A DNA stretch of 64,000 nucleotides from Tetrahymena elliotti 4EA (GCA_000231825.2 JH720313.1:678130-742129), one strand, 5' to 3'. Positions 24,728-36,748 are shown, counted from the stretch's first letter. The notes: a model not told the origin generated them from the letters alone. Made by a program: numbers and translations.

Positions 24728-27523
24728 ATGAATTGCCTTAGGAATTTGTAAAACAGTATTCCAGCGAATAGAAAAGAAAGTCTTGACTATACTCCTGTCA
24801 ATGAAAAAAAGTCCAACTCGCAAAATGTAGAGAGTTAAAAATACCTTTCCCCCTAATAACTTGGGCAAAGTTATTCTACTTAGCCCAGTTTTAGAAGTCC
24901 TATGAGTGGTGAGAATAGTAATTGCTGTCAAAATTAGTAATAAATCAGCTTTATATAAAGAGGACATCCTTCTCTTCCATGCTTTGAGGAAGAATTTGAG
25001 CTTTCTCCAGCTGAGGGTGTCTGTACTCCCCTAAGTACTAATAGCAAAGAGAGTATTTCCAAATAGCAAGGGAAACAGGCATCTTCCTTTTCTTAAAAAT
25101 CAGATTTTTCAATTTCTCTCTTCAACCAGTAAAATGATTATTTTCATATTTATTCTTCTAAAAATTACAATTAAGCAAATATTTTAAGATTGCCAGTTAT
25201 TTAAAAAGGTAATAAAAATATTATACTTTATCTAAATCAATTTAAAATCTAAGAAAATTGAGCTGTGAATTTTAAAGATTTTAATATTTTTACTTGCCTT
25301 ATTAATTTTATTAGAAAATATGTAGAAAGTTTTCAGTATTAATTTTAATATTTATTAATGTTAGGTTGAGTGAATAATTTAGTAATATAAGCTTAGAAGA
25401 TTAAACCATAGGAAGTCCTTGTTTGTAAAATAGTGCTTCTTACTTTTAAGAAAAGTCACAGAATAAAGAATATAATATGAATGATACTTTTTTGAATAAT
25501 ACATCAAATAGCAAGACTCCCTATGGAATTAGAAACTAATATATTGAAAATCCAGATATTGAGTTCTTTTTAAAGAAAGGTATTATGAGTGCTCGCTACT
25601 CTAATATCAATCCTTTTGTTAAAAGAACTGAAGAGTAGACTTCTCCTAAAAATTCGAATAGCATGGAAGAAAGTTTTGATGGAATCATTAACAAATTTGA
25701 AGAAGCTTTGGAAGTCTCAGATTTTACTTAGAAGGTTAAGTAAGATGATTTAGTCATGCAAATTCCTTAGCACACCCCAAAGACCTAAAGAAAATTAAAA
25801 GGAGATGATTGGAAAGAGAATTTTAGTTCTCCGGAGAGATTAGGTCTTCAAACAAGCTTATTTAGTAAAAATAAAACACAATTTGATAATTAACTTTGTT
25901 CTTTGGTTAATAACAATAATCAAGCTATTCCTTCAATTTGGAAAAGCTCCAAATAAAAATTTAATAAAAAGAAATCTGATCGTTTTATTCCTAATCGTAA
26001 AACATCAAAACTTTCTATTGCACTTACTACTGCACATGAAATTAAAGATGAAAATGACACAAAAAATTTTTACAAAGGTGAATTTTATGAGAAATAATCT
26101 TAAGTTTCTATTGAAGAATTGTATAAGTCTCACATTTTAGGAATTAATAGCAATAACTAAAAAACTCCATTTGGTATATCTTCGTCTCAATTTTCATAAT
26201 ACTTTGCAAACCATGGAAATAGTATGATTCCCCCAAGATATGTAAATAATTTTACCTAAGAAGTAGAACGCTCTAACAATACGCCCCACTTACCTATTTA
26301 CTTATCTCAAGACGAAAATGAAGTATCAAAAACCATTTAAAGCTTCTCTAACTAAAATATACTAAGATTTAAGGATTCTCCTTAGAAAAATAAGTAAGAT
26401 ATTGGAAAGTACTTACCTGAGTATTCAAACAAATACAGCCTCATTGATAATTAAAATTCTTGCATATTTGACTTTAAGCGTAAAGAAACTAGAAAAATTA
26501 ATAAAATTCCTTTCAAAGTTTTAGATGCTCCTTCTCTTTAGGATGATTTTTATCTCAACTTAGTTGATTGGTCTAGTACTAACATATTAGCTGTTGCTTT
26601 AGGTTCCTGCGTCTATCTTTGGAAGGCAGATAATAATAAAGTTATTAAATTTTGTGATTTAGGTCCTACTACTTAAGTTACAAGTGTAGCATGGCATCCA
26701 AAAGGACATTAACTCTCTCTTGGTACATCTGCTGGATAAGTTTAAGTCTGGGATGCTGATAGTTTAAAAATGCTAAGAACATATGATGATCATACAGTCA
26801 GAGTTGGGTCACTTTCTTGGTCAACATCACTTCTTGCATGTGGTTCAAGAGATAAAACTATATCTCTTAGAGACTTGAGAGATAATGGTTCAATTGTAAG
26901 AAAATTCTAAGAACATAAATAGGAAGTTTGTGGGTTAAAGTGGAGCTTTGATGAGTAGTATCTTGCCTCTGGTGGAAATGACAACAAACTTTTTGTTTGG
27001 AACAGCCACTCATCTATTCCTGTTTGCAAATTTACTTAACATACAGCAGCAGTGAAAGCAATAGCATGGTCTCCACACTAGCATGGTAAACATCTTTATT
27101 ACATTTTTAAATCATAAATTAATAATTTTTTTTGTAATTATAGGACTCCTTGCTTCAGGTGGTGGTACTTAAGACAGATGTATAAGATTCTGGAACACTT
27201 AAACAAGCACTATGCTTGACTATATAGACACTTAGTCATAAGTATGCAATTTAATGTTTGGTAAAACTGAAAATGAAATTGTAAGCACTCATGGATATTC
27301 TCTTAATCAAATAGTAGTTTGGAAGTACCCTTCTTTACAAAAAATTGCTGAACTTACTGGACATACCTCCAGAGTGTTGTTCTTAGCAATGAGTCCTGAT
27401 GGCTAAACAATAGTAACAGGTGCAGGAGATGAAACACTTAGATTTTGGAAGGTTTTCCCTTCTGTGAATGATAGTTATAGACCTCCAAGCTTGCTAGTGA
27501 GTGATATTAGAGATCTTAGATGA
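24728..27523 (+). CDS. CDH1: Cdh1/fizzy-related APC/C activator, WD40 (849 aa)
   Basis: ATG 24728, introns at 25209-25396 and 27086-27143, and TGA 27521-27523 give an exact 850-codon frame. The C-box DRFIPNR lies at about residue 354, followed by a Cdh1-like helix ([12 protein letters not shown]). The [20 protein letters not shown] link precedes seven WD40 blades (about 545-840) with signature strings [32 protein letters not shown] and [11 protein letters not shown]. These are the Cdc20/Cdh1 family; the linker and blade wording are closer to Cdh1/FZR1 than Cdc20. The protein recruits substrates to the anaphase-promoting complex and activates it at mitotic exit and in G1. The N-terminal region before the C-box is unusually long, about 350 Ser/Asn/Gln-rich residues. 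The tail ends in Leu-Arg rather than the usual Ile-Arg, a conservative change of the motif that docks on Cdc27/APC3. The first intron acceptor (CTTAG, 25396) was chosen for frame. Confidence 0.93.
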
Positions 27524-28122
27524 CTACAATTGAGTTATTTATCTTTAAAAAGCTAATAAAAATAAATTTCAAATAATATTTTAAAAGAAAAGGAAATAAT
27601 CTATCTTCTCCTTGTTTTCCTTTGACAACATATTCAAATTTAAAAATATAAAATAATTACAAAGTTTAAACAATCTTACTAACTAACTAACAAATAAACT
27701 AACTAAAGAACTAACCACCTAAACAAATATATAATTCCAGTCAATATAAAACTATATAACATATAAAAATATTAAAGGATATATAATATATATTAATTTA
27801 TACAACATAAATATTACTAAAATCTTTTTAAATTAAGAGGTTAATTCTTTCTTTTTATTTTTTATAGAACTTTTTAGATTTAATTTTACTATTAAATACT
27901 AAACAAATACTTTTTAAATTTTTTAGGATAGCCAAATAAGAACTTAAATTATTTTTCTAAACTCTTATGATTAAAATTTAAAATTTTTCAAGGTTGAATT
28001 TCTGCTCACTAACATAAATATTTTCACAAATTAATCTACTTTTTAACAAAATGTAGATCTATTTTTGCCAATAGAGATTTATATTATTTTATTGTTAATC
28101 ATAACAATTAGTCTATGTATCA
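27524..28122. other. Convergent intergenic region
   Basis: This stretch holds the 3' flank of the Cdh1-like gene and of the small secreted peptide gene. It includes irregular CTAA-type simple sequence at about 27676-27730. No other feature was seen. Confidence 0.6.
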
Positions 28123-28335
28123 TCAGGGATGAGGAGATCTTACACAATAATATGCAGAAGATACATCTTTAGCACATTAAAGTCCTGGACAGCAGTCATT
28201 TTTAAAACATAAGGTATTTTCTGGAGTGCAGGTATCACTTTCTAAAGCTTATTTGGAATCACTAAGCATCAAAAAAGAGGTAGCTAGCATTAAGGCTCCT
28301 ACTAAAATAAAAATAACTAATTTTTAAATATTCAT
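28123..28335 (-). CDS. Small secreted six-cysteine (knottin-like) peptide, 70 aa
   Basis: An intronless frame runs from ATG 28335 to TGA 28123-28125. Residues 1 to about 22 form a hydrophobic signal peptide (LVIFILVGALMLATSFLML). The mature part has exactly six cysteines at 36, 43, 48, 49, 54 and 64, a spacing of C-x6-C-x4-CC-x4-C-x9-C. This fits the general inhibitor cystine knot pattern, including a CCPGLQC turn found in many knottins. Such folds occur in venom peptides, protease inhibitors, signalling and defence peptides, and in plain extracellular proteins. The sequence alone does not say which, and I see no basis to call it toxic. In a ciliate it would be secreted or carried in dense-core granules (inference). 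The fold call rests on spacing only. Confidence 0.8.
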
Positions 28336-28933
28336 ATTTCAAAAAAATTTTAGTATTTTTTTTTTAATTAATTTTTATAATTTTGAATATTAAATTTCAT
28401 TTATTTATACTTACATTTTATTCAATTTCAGTGCTCAAATTAGATTAATATGTTTGGAAACTAATTTATATTGATTAATTATGATAACTTTTTGTATAAT
28501 TTATGGTAAAAAATTCATTTATTCAGAAATTAAAAAAGAATTTAATTGTAACAAGAGAAACTTTTTTTAGGTTGATTAACTTTAAATAAGAAAAAATAAA
28601 AGAAAAGTATTTTGATATTAATCATTTATAAGATTAAATTGAAATTCTTTACAATCGAAACATATTTTAAAATGGTTAGATTTAAGTATAAATAAATAAA
28701 ATTTATTTTATATTATTCTTTAGATAATCATCACTGAATTCAAGCAAATATGCAGTAGTTTTCACTTATTAAAGTAGCAAAGTTAATTTGGATTTGTAAC
28801 TATTGATCTTTAAATTTATTGAAATTATATTTCTCAAATTTTAAATTAATTATGTTAGCTAAATAAAAACATAGAAAAAAAATTTTTTTTTTTTTAAATA
28901 TGAATAATCTTGGTTAACAATCAATCAATATTT
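28336..28933. other. Intergenic stretch, no gene seen
   Basis: This is the upstream flank of the six-cysteine peptide gene and the downstream flank of the 259-aa gene. It is AT-rich with oligo-T runs, and I identified no element. Confidence 0.6.
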
Positions 28934-29713
28934 TCATTTTTAATTTGAGTTCATGATATTTTTCAAAGATGAAATGTTTTTGATTTTCAGATAATACATA
29001 TCCGAAAATACTCCAACACTATAATGATGAGGATAAAATTTCTCAAAATTTTCAAAAAGAAATTAATCTAGACACAGTGTTGAAGTTAACATAATTTCTT
29101 CTAAATTATTTGAAATATTTGCATTTAGCAATAACATATTGCTCTCTACTTCTGAAAGATCATTTTAATTGAGCTCTCTGAACTTTTTTTAATTTTTTAA
29201 TTTTGCGAAATATTTATTTTTAATAATCTGATTTGGACTAAATGATTTAGATAAATAGATAACTCCGCCAAAATACATCATCAAGTTTACAGTAATAATA
29301 TCTTCTTCTAAATATTCCTTATCATAGGGGTTTTCGAAAATGTACTTTTTTTGTACTTCACATGATAATAAATAGCTTTTTAGGCTATCAATGATATTTT
29401 AAAATCCGCATTCAAATTAACCTTACTGAAAGTAAATATTATTGTTTATTTGCTGCTTTAGATATTCTTTTGCATTTACAGAAACATTTTTTTGGCAATC
29501 ATTAAAAAGTCCTGCTATAAAAAATGTTTTATTCTTTAATCTTTAATCCAACTGAATATTTCTTTCATTAATATATTAATTCAAATCAAATATCAAAAAC
29601 TACTTATATGTTTCCTTTTCTTTTCTATACTAGTAAGCAAATTCATAATCAATTTACTGCTTTTTTTCTTTTATCATTTTCAAATATGTATTAGTCAAAA
29701 CAAAGCAACCCAT
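28934..29713 (-). CDS. Unknown protein, 259 aa, Met-Gly-Cys start
   Basis: A single frame of 260 codons runs from ATG 29713 to TGA 28934-28936. The protein begins MGCFVLTNTYLKMIKEKK. Gly2-Cys3 is the usual context for N-myristoylation plus palmitoylation, but I cannot confirm either. It is mostly helical, with many Asn, Lys, Phe and Tyr residues, and has one moderately hydrophobic segment (VNLMMYFGGVIYLS, about residues 150-163) that is short for a membrane span. Cysteines are scattered without pattern. A chance TGA-free frame this long is improbable, so I call it a gene. The family is not recognised and no function is assigned. Confidence 0.65.
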
Positions 29714-31918
29714 TTTATATTTCTTTTTTAGTATCAATAAATAAATTTTTTTAAGATTTTAACAATTTCAAAAATTTTAAGTCACATGTTTGTCTATAAG
29801 ATAAATTAATTATGATTTTTAAATATTTGAAAATTGATGTAGACTCAAATAAAAAAATACCGATTAGATTTCAAAAATAATCTATTTTCTACAAGAAGTT
29901 TAAATACAAAATTATTAGAATTTATTTGAAAATATTATTAGTAAACACATTAAATAAAAAACTCTTTTTTTACCTACTTATCTAATCTTATTGATGCTTA
30001 TTTTTTTTAATAAATGTGTCTAGTAGCCCTATTTTATATATTTTCTAGTCTAAATTTTCAGTTTTACTTATGTAAATTCTAAAGACAAAAAATTAACAGC
30101 ATTAAATTCTTTTATTTTTGGTTGAAAAAAGCTCAATTTGCTTACTTTTTTAAAATTTTAAAAGAGCTAATTTAATAAATGTAATCACCTTAGAATTTTA
30201 AACATAGCTTAAATTACAATAATGAAGAATATCTAAAAGTAATAAATTTAATTATTAAGATAAATTTTAAAAAAGTAAATGTATTCTTTAATTTAGAACC
30301 TATTTTTTGAATATGCTATTGTAAATTTAATCTAAAATCAATTTTAAATTAGAAATAAATAAATCAAAATAATTAAAAATTTTATACATCATAATGTAAT
30401 TAAAAATATAGTTTATTTTATAAAATAATTTTTCCTAAATAAACTACCTATAAAATATTTTTATGCTAAAATTAAAAGAATATTTTTAAGTTAAAGCATG
30501 AAAAAGTATATCACTAATTTTAATTTATTTCATAAAAGTTTAAAATAAATTTACTGTAATAATTTGATTTTTTAAACCACGTATTGGAAGTACTTAAGGT
30601 TGATAGTACTTTCTTATATTTTAAAAAGAGAATATCTTATTTATTTTAAGTTATCTTTTGAATAGTAGTCTAATTTTTCATTTTTTTTTAACTTCATTTA
30701 CTTTTCAAACAATTATTTTGTACTTTAAAGATTGAGATTTTTCATCATCAAAATATTTTGAGGTAATAAAAATTTTTCTTAGTATATGTGGTTAATTTTA
30801 TATTATTTATAAGTAGTAGGAGAAACTTAAAAGCTGCGAGGAGATTAGTTTAGAATTCTTAGTTTAAAAATTATAAAATTGATATTAAATATTAATTAAA
30901 AAAAATAATGGAATAATATGGGAAAAAAAATTTTATATCTTATAAATAAAAACTTTATAAACTTTTCATTATCTGATTTATCCCATCAAATCATTTATTT
31001 ATATCTAAATTATTTATTATTGGATATGATGTTTAGAAAATATATTAGATGTGAGAATAAGAATGATCAGATAGCTTTAGTTCTATGTAGCACTTTTTCT
31101 TTTAAAAATAATTTAATAAATAATATATCATCTAGGTTTTTAAAAAATATTATTTTTAATATATTTTAAACAAAAAAATCCATTTATTGATTCTATAATT
31201 GTTACAAGAAAGCTTTTTCTCAAACAGAGTTCCCTACATTTAAAGATAAAAATCAGAAAAATTGAGAGATTCAATTGAAAAGTTGATTTTGATTTTAGAA
31301 ATTAATAAATTCTTCATGTAGATTTTATGGCAAATTATAATTTATTATTATTAATAATATTATAGTATCCAATTTTTGATTTCCTTTTTTTAATTGATAA
31401 ATTTCAATTAATCTAACATAAAAAATATTTTTAAATTTAATTTTGATTTTATTATTATTAATTTTTATTTCAAGAACTCAAAATTTTTTTAATTTAATTT
31501 TGAAAATAGAAGATATATTTTATGAATAGATTTCAATGGATATTTTAGTATTTATTAAATAGTAAATAATTATAATAATCCTAGGGTTATTTACTGATTT
31601 TATTATAATCAAATTTGAAATAAGAGAATCAAACTTTATAATATTTCAAAAAATGTAGCTCTCTGCAAAATTTTACATAATCTAGTATTTTTTTTAATCA
31701 ATAATGATTTTTTGCACTATTAACATAATTTATTTCTATTAGACTTGAAATAAATTGAAAGGTGTATTAAATTATTTGCTATCAATAAATTTATAAATAC
31801 TATACAAAAAAAATAATAAGTTTTTACCCACATAAATAGTTTAGACATTTGCATAGCTGACTAGCTATTTAAGTAGAATAATCATAAAAAAAATCTATAA
31901 AATAAATAAATAAATAGG
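29714..31918. other. Long intergenic stretch, no firm gene
   Basis: These 2.2 kb are AT-rich and separate two divergent genes. A frame at 30918-31169 begins MGKKILYLINKN and would continue past TAA to a TGA shortly after; its composition is that of AT-rich noise and I do not call it. No RNA gene or repeat was recognised. Confidence 0.5.
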
Positions 31919-34470
31919 ATGTCTCTTTCATTTCATAATTAGGATGATGATGAGCATGCTTAAAATGCAAAAAATAAGTATGGTTATCAGGATGTATTTT
32001 AAGGAATGAGCAATTCTTATTCAAATTATGAATAAAGTTACAGTTTAAGTGATTTAAAAAGACCTATAATGCCTAGAGAGGTAGTAGATTAGCCAATATA
32101 TCAATAAAATCCTATGTATACACGTCTAGATAGCCTTCCTTTTAGCAAGTGGCACTATTATGCCATTTTAGCTCTAAGTAAATTAAAATTAGCAAATTAA
32201 TTTTTGAAGATTTATTAAAGATTTCCAGAATGAAGCATTAGATATTTTAAATAAGTTAATGTTTATTAAGGTTGGAGTGTGAATATTTACCTGAAATGGT
32301 TATTAACCTATTATAATTTACATTTCTATTGAAGCTAATATTTTGAGAATAGAATTTGGAATAATTTAGAATAAATAGATCATTGAAAATAGAAAGATAA
32401 GAAATAGAATTTTTTAAGAAACAGCTAAAATATAATTTATTTAATATTTAAGGATGCTTTAGTCTCACAAATGGATATTAAAATATTTTTAAATTGCAGT
32501 TTTTACTTATTATTATCTTTTAAAACATCATAGAAAAAGTATTAATCTAATAAGTGAGTAGAATAATCTTTCTTTTTACTGTAAAGGTTTATGAAAGATT
32601 AAACAAACATTAATGAAAATAAACTTAAATTACATTTAAATAATAGCATGAAAATAATGATCTAGATTTTCAATTTAAGTTGAGAAAAATAAATATTTGA
32701 TGAAGATTTTTTAATAGCTACAAACTTTATAAATATTTCAAATTACTTTTTGTTTTAGAAATTTAAATCTTATTTTAATTTATAAAGGTGGAGGATTGTT
32801 TATTGATGGCTATGAGGTAGCTGTTGTTGCTGTATCTTCAACTGAATTGTAAAGAATATATAGTGCTTCTGAGTCTTAAATTAGTCTCTTAGCAACTGCT
32901 TATATGATTGGAGCAGGGATTGGTTCATTGGTTTTTGGATATTATGCTAGCGAGCATGGACGTAAGAAGGTGTTCTATGCAACATTAGCTGTTTATGCTA
33001 TTTCGATTTTATTTGTTATGGTTAGCAGAAGTCTTTTGTTTTTATATTTGGTCAGATTTTTTTCTGGTATTGGAATTGGAGGTGAATATACTGCTATTTT
33101 TGCTATGGTTGATGAAATTGTTCCTTCAAGTTATAGAGGTACTGCAAATATATGTGTCTCTTCTATTTGGCATTTAGGTTCATCTGTAGCAGGCTTACTT
33201 GGACTATCATTTAGTGCTAGATTAAATAGTCCAGATGATACTTTAACTTGGCGTTTTTTATTCCTTTTTGGTGCTTTATTTATAATTCCTATCATATATC
33301 TAAGAAAATTTATTCCAGAAAGTCCTCGTTGGATAAATGGGAAAGGTAAGCCTACCGAAGCTGACCAAATAGTAGATCTTATTACTTATTGTTGTGATAA
33401 TGATTGCATCATACCTTTGGAAGAATAGTAAATTTCTAATTAAGTAACTATGGTTTTAAAAAATATTTTTTTAATATTTAAAAAGCAAAATACTTTAGCA
33501 AAAACCAAGAATGATAGGAATACACCCTTAAAATTATGATGTAAGCTATTTTTTTGTAATAATCTTTGAATTAGAACCTTTTTTTGTTTAGGATTTAAAC
33601 TAAGATGAATTACCTACAAACCTCTTTGAGATAATGAGATTAATTATTAATAGATATAGAAAGAGATTTGCTTTGTGCTTTTCTATTATTTTTGCTTCAA
33701 ATTTTGTTTACAAAGGGTAAATTTTTACTTGAAATTCTCAAAAATAATTATTTTCTAAAATAGAATTTTCTATACCCATGTCATGATGATGAAAAAAATT
33801 GATAATTTTGAATAGAAAGAATACAGTGGTAAGAATATCTTTCTACTTTGATTTATTTTAATTTCTTTTTTATAAAATAGAATAATACTTTATATTGCCA
33901 TTAATTTGTGCAAGCTTTTTAGGCCCTCTTGTCATGGCTAGATTTTTTGATACTTAAGGAAGAAAAAGAATGATATTTTTTATTTGTAAATAGTTTATTT
34001 TTCAAATATTTTCTCATAAAAATAACTTAAACTTTTTAATAGTTGTTGCAAGTGGAGTTCTCCTTTTCATAAATGGAATTTTATTTGATTATTCAATAAT
34101 TAGTCATAACACATAACTTATTTTTTGGATTCTAATTATATTCTTTTCTTCTCCAGGTATTTCAGCTGCTCATTTAACTATATCAGAAGTTTTCCCATTA
34201 GTAATAAGTTTATTTTAAATTATATATTTTTTAACATTAACTTAACATAAAAAGAAAATAAGAAGTTAAGCTCTAGCTCTATTTAATACTGTAGGTTTGT
34301 GTGCAGGTGGAGCTTTGGCACCTTATTTTTTTGGTGTGTTGATTAGATTAAATAGCATAGATTCTCTTTCTTTAGGATATTACTGTTCAAGCTTTATTAT
34401 GATTACTGCAGGGCTTTTAGGGTTGGCAATAGGTATAAGAGCAGAAGGCTTACCTTTAGAAGAAATTTGA
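31919..34470 (+). CDS. Major facilitator superfamily transporter, sugar-porter-like (527 aa)
   Basis: ATG 31919, six introns (32178-32787, 33444-33591, 33717-33763, 33829-33880, 33986-34042, 34201-34254) and TGA 34468-34470 give exactly 528 codons. A hydrophilic N-terminus of about 80 residues is followed by the first helix region (YYAILALSGGLFIDGYE). The loop-2/3 motif GYYASEHGRKK, the GEYTAIFAMVDE helix with an upstream RFFSGIGIGG, and PESPRW after helix 6 are classic signs of the sugar-porter/organic-ion branch of MFS. The second half repeats the pattern (ARFFDTQGRKRM) and ends with FPLKIRSQALALFNTVG and two more helices. Twelve membrane spans are expected, in the plasma or an internal membrane. 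The substrate cannot be told: sugars, phosphate or organic ions are all possible. The 610-nt first intron is long for this genome. Confidence 0.9.
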
Positions 34471-34959
34471 GAAAATGATTTATTAAGAGTTAGTATATTA
34501 AATTTTTGGCAATTTAATGAAGATAATATAAAATATTTCAAAAGTTTTAAATATTAATTAGAAAAATTTGTTTCATTAATAAAATAAAAATTATTTATTT
34601 TAATTTGTATACAATTATTTACTTTAATTTTGTTCATATATATTATAAATAATTTAAATTAATTCTTCTCTTAGTTTTTTTTTTTAATATAATTAACTCA
34701 ATCAATATTTCATATTTAATTTTTCAAGTATTTATTTATCTTATTAATTCATCTTAAATTATGATAAAAAGTTGATGAAGAAATTAAATTTTCTAAATCT
34801 TTAATATTAAGAAAGAATTTATTTCTGATAGTCAACATTTATTCTGTTAACTCTTTAAATTAATTTTTATCCATTTAAAAATATTTATTAATTTAACCAT
34901 TATCTATTAATTTTGTTTTTACTTTGTTATATTTATACAATTTTTTGATTTTAAATTTT
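34471..34959. other. Intergenic flank of the 5S rRNA genes
   Basis: This is AT-rich DNA between the transporter stop codon and the first 5S rRNA gene. No gene was seen. The 5S promoter is expected to be internal to the RNA gene. Confidence 0.6.
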
Positions 34960-35050
34960 GTTATCGGCCATACTAAGGTGAAAACACCGGATCCCATTCG
35001 AACTCCGAAGTTAAGCGCCTTAAGGCTGGGTTAGTACTAAGGTGGGGGAC
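34960..35050 (+). rRNA. 5S rRNA: 5S ribosomal RNA, 3' part hidden by assembly gap
   Basis: The sequence begins GTTATCGGCCATACTAAGG and continues through the typical loop-A/helix regions CCGATCCCATTCGAAC-like (here ATCCCATTCGAACTCCGAAG) and GTTAAGCGCCTTAAGGC, which match ciliate 5S rRNA. It runs into the N gap after 91 nt; the last about 29 nt of a 120-nt gene are not resolved. It is transcribed by RNA polymerase III in known eukaryotes. Confidence 0.95.
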
Positions 35051-35932
35051 NNNNNNNNNNNNNNNNNNNNNNNNNNNNNNNNNNNNNNNNNNNNNNNNNN
35101 NNNNNNNNNNNNNNNNNNNNNNNNNNNNNNNNNNNNNNNNNNNNNNNNNNNNNNNNNNNNNNNNNNNNNNNNNNNNNNNNNNNNNNNNNNNNNNNNNNNN
35201 NNNNNNNNNNNNNNNNNNNNNNNNNNNNNNNNNNNNNNNNNNNNNNNNNNNNNNNNNNNNNNNNNNNNNNNNNNNNNNNNNNNNNNNNNNNNNNNNNNNN
35301 NNNNNNNNNNNNNNNNNNNNNNNNNNNNNNNNNNNNNNNNNNNNNNNNNNNNNNNNNNNNNNNNNNNNNNNNNNNNNNNNNNNNNNNNNNNNNNNNNNNN
35401 NNNNNNNNNNNNNNNNNNNNNNNNNNNNNNNNNNNNNNNNNNNNNNNNNNNNNNNNNNNNNNNNNNNNNNNNNNNNNNNNNNNNNNNNNNNNNNNNNNNN
35501 NNNNNNNNNNNNNNNNNNNNNNNNNNNNNNNNNNNNNNNNNNNNNNNNNNNNNNNNNNNNNNNNNNNNNNNNNNNNNNNNNNNNNNNNNNNNNNNNNNNN
35601 NNNNNNNNNNNNNNNNNNNNNNNNNNNNNNNNNNNNNNNNNNNNNNNNNNNNNNNNNNNNNNNNNNNNNNNNNNNNNNNNNNNNNNNNNNNNNNNNNNNN
35701 NNNNNNNNNNNNNNNNNNNNNNNNNNNNNNNNNNNNNNNNNNNNNNNNNNNNNNNNNNNNNNNNNNNNNNNNNNNNNNNNNNNNNNNNNNNNNNNNNNNN
35801 NNNNNNNNNNNNNNNNNNNNNNNNNNNNNNNNNNNNNNNNNNNNNNNNNNNNNNNNNNNNNNNNNNNNNNNNNNNNNNNNNNNNNNNNNNNNNNNNNNNN
35901 NNNNNNNNNNNNNNNNNNNNNNNNNNNNNNNN
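35051..35932. other. Assembly gap, 882 N
   Basis: A run of 882 N lies between two 5S rRNA copies. The 70 nt before the gap (34981-35050) and the 70 nt after it (35933-36002) are identical, so the gap probably hides further tandem 5S units that the assembler could not place. Confidence 0.97.
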
Positions 35933-36030
35933 AAAACACCGGATCCCATTCGAACTCCGAAGTTAAGCGCCTTAAGGCTGGGTTAGTACTAAGGTGGGGG
36001 ACCGCTTGGGAAGTCCCAGTGTCGATAGCC
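35933..36030 (+). rRNA. 5S rRNA: 5S ribosomal RNA, 5' end hidden by assembly gap
   Basis: This is a second copy. By alignment with the first, about 21 nt at the 5' end lie in the gap. The remaining 98 nt, ending GTGTCGATAGCC, are complete and followed by a T run. The overlap with the upstream copy is identical over 70 nt, as expected for a concerted tandem family. Confidence 0.96.
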
Positions 36031-36036
36031 TTTTTT
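36031..36036 (+). terminator. RNA polymerase III T-run terminator
   Basis: Six T residues follow directly after the 5S rRNA 3' end. T runs of this kind terminate RNA polymerase III transcription. Confidence 0.85.
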
Positions 36037-36132
36037 ATAATTTTTTATAAAGAAATCTTTAACTGGCATAATTGATAATTAATTTAAAGTCTTGAATTTT
36101 CATAAAATAAATGAAATCAAATAAATAAATAA

Positions 36133-36748
36133 TTGAATGATTGTTATAACATATTAGATAGTTCGAAAACAATAAATAAGAATAAAGATTTGAATATTTT
36201 ATCTGAAATCAAAGAAGCTGTATTTTTTAAAAATGATAAAAACAAGTGGTTTTGGAAATTAATTTACTGAATAAAATTAAGATTATGAAAGCAAATTTAC
36301 TGAAGTGCCATTCTAGCCAATATTTAAAGATTATGACCAATATAATAAGTAGTTTTGTTAATATACTAATAGAAACCATTCATGGAAAACTGCATTATTT
36401 TAATAATAAAATATATTATTGGAACTGTTTGATATGACTAATGTGAAATATTTAGTGATTGATGATTTTAAGTATGGCTGTGAAATGACTATATCATTAT
36501 CAGAGTTTAAAAGTGGACCTTTTATTCCTATTTTTGAGAAAAAGTATTTTTGTCGCAGTGATTAAAAAAGAATTAATCTCTCATGTCTTCCTTGTAAATA
36601 TATTTAAATTAATGTCTCTAAAGGAGTTCACATACATATTGACAGCATTAAATTAATAGGTATTAAATCAAATGAATTAGCTACAGAATTTGGTTTAGAT
36701 TTTTTTAAAGTTATGGTTAGCGGACCATAAAGAATTATGTATAAGTGA
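36133..36748 (+). CDS. Galactose-binding/discoidin-like domain protein, N-terminus unclear
   Basis: Protein-like sequence of about 190 residues ends with TGA 36746-36748. An intron at 36249-36291 restores the frame. I find no in-frame ATG: the frame is open upstream only to a TGA at about 36110, roughly 75 nt from the 5S gene. So either a first exon is missed or the gene is 5'-truncated. The C-terminal half alternates beta-strand-like segments: ILLELFDMTNVKYLVIDDF, a TISLSEF segment, RINLSCLPCKYIQINV, and HIHIDSIKLIGI. This order (a LELF strand, a measured ISLS strand, then CKYIQI...SIKLIGI) resembles F5/8 type C or DOC-like jelly-roll domains, as found in CEP104 N-terminal regions. The resemblance is by eye and weak. 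The placement beside an rRNA array is compatible with a broken copy. Confidence 0.5.

Noticed and set aside
24710..24967. An 85-aa minus-strand frame with hydrophobic segments.
   Set aside because: It is antisense to the N-terminal exon of the Cdh1-like gene.
30918..31169. An 83-codon frame beginning MGKKILYLINKN.
   Set aside because: Its composition is that of AT-rich noise, it has no neighbours or motifs, and frames of this length are expected by chance when only TGA stops.
35020..35986. Long open frames on both strands over the N run.
   Set aside because: They consist of unknown bases in an assembly gap flanked by 5S rRNA and carry no coding information.
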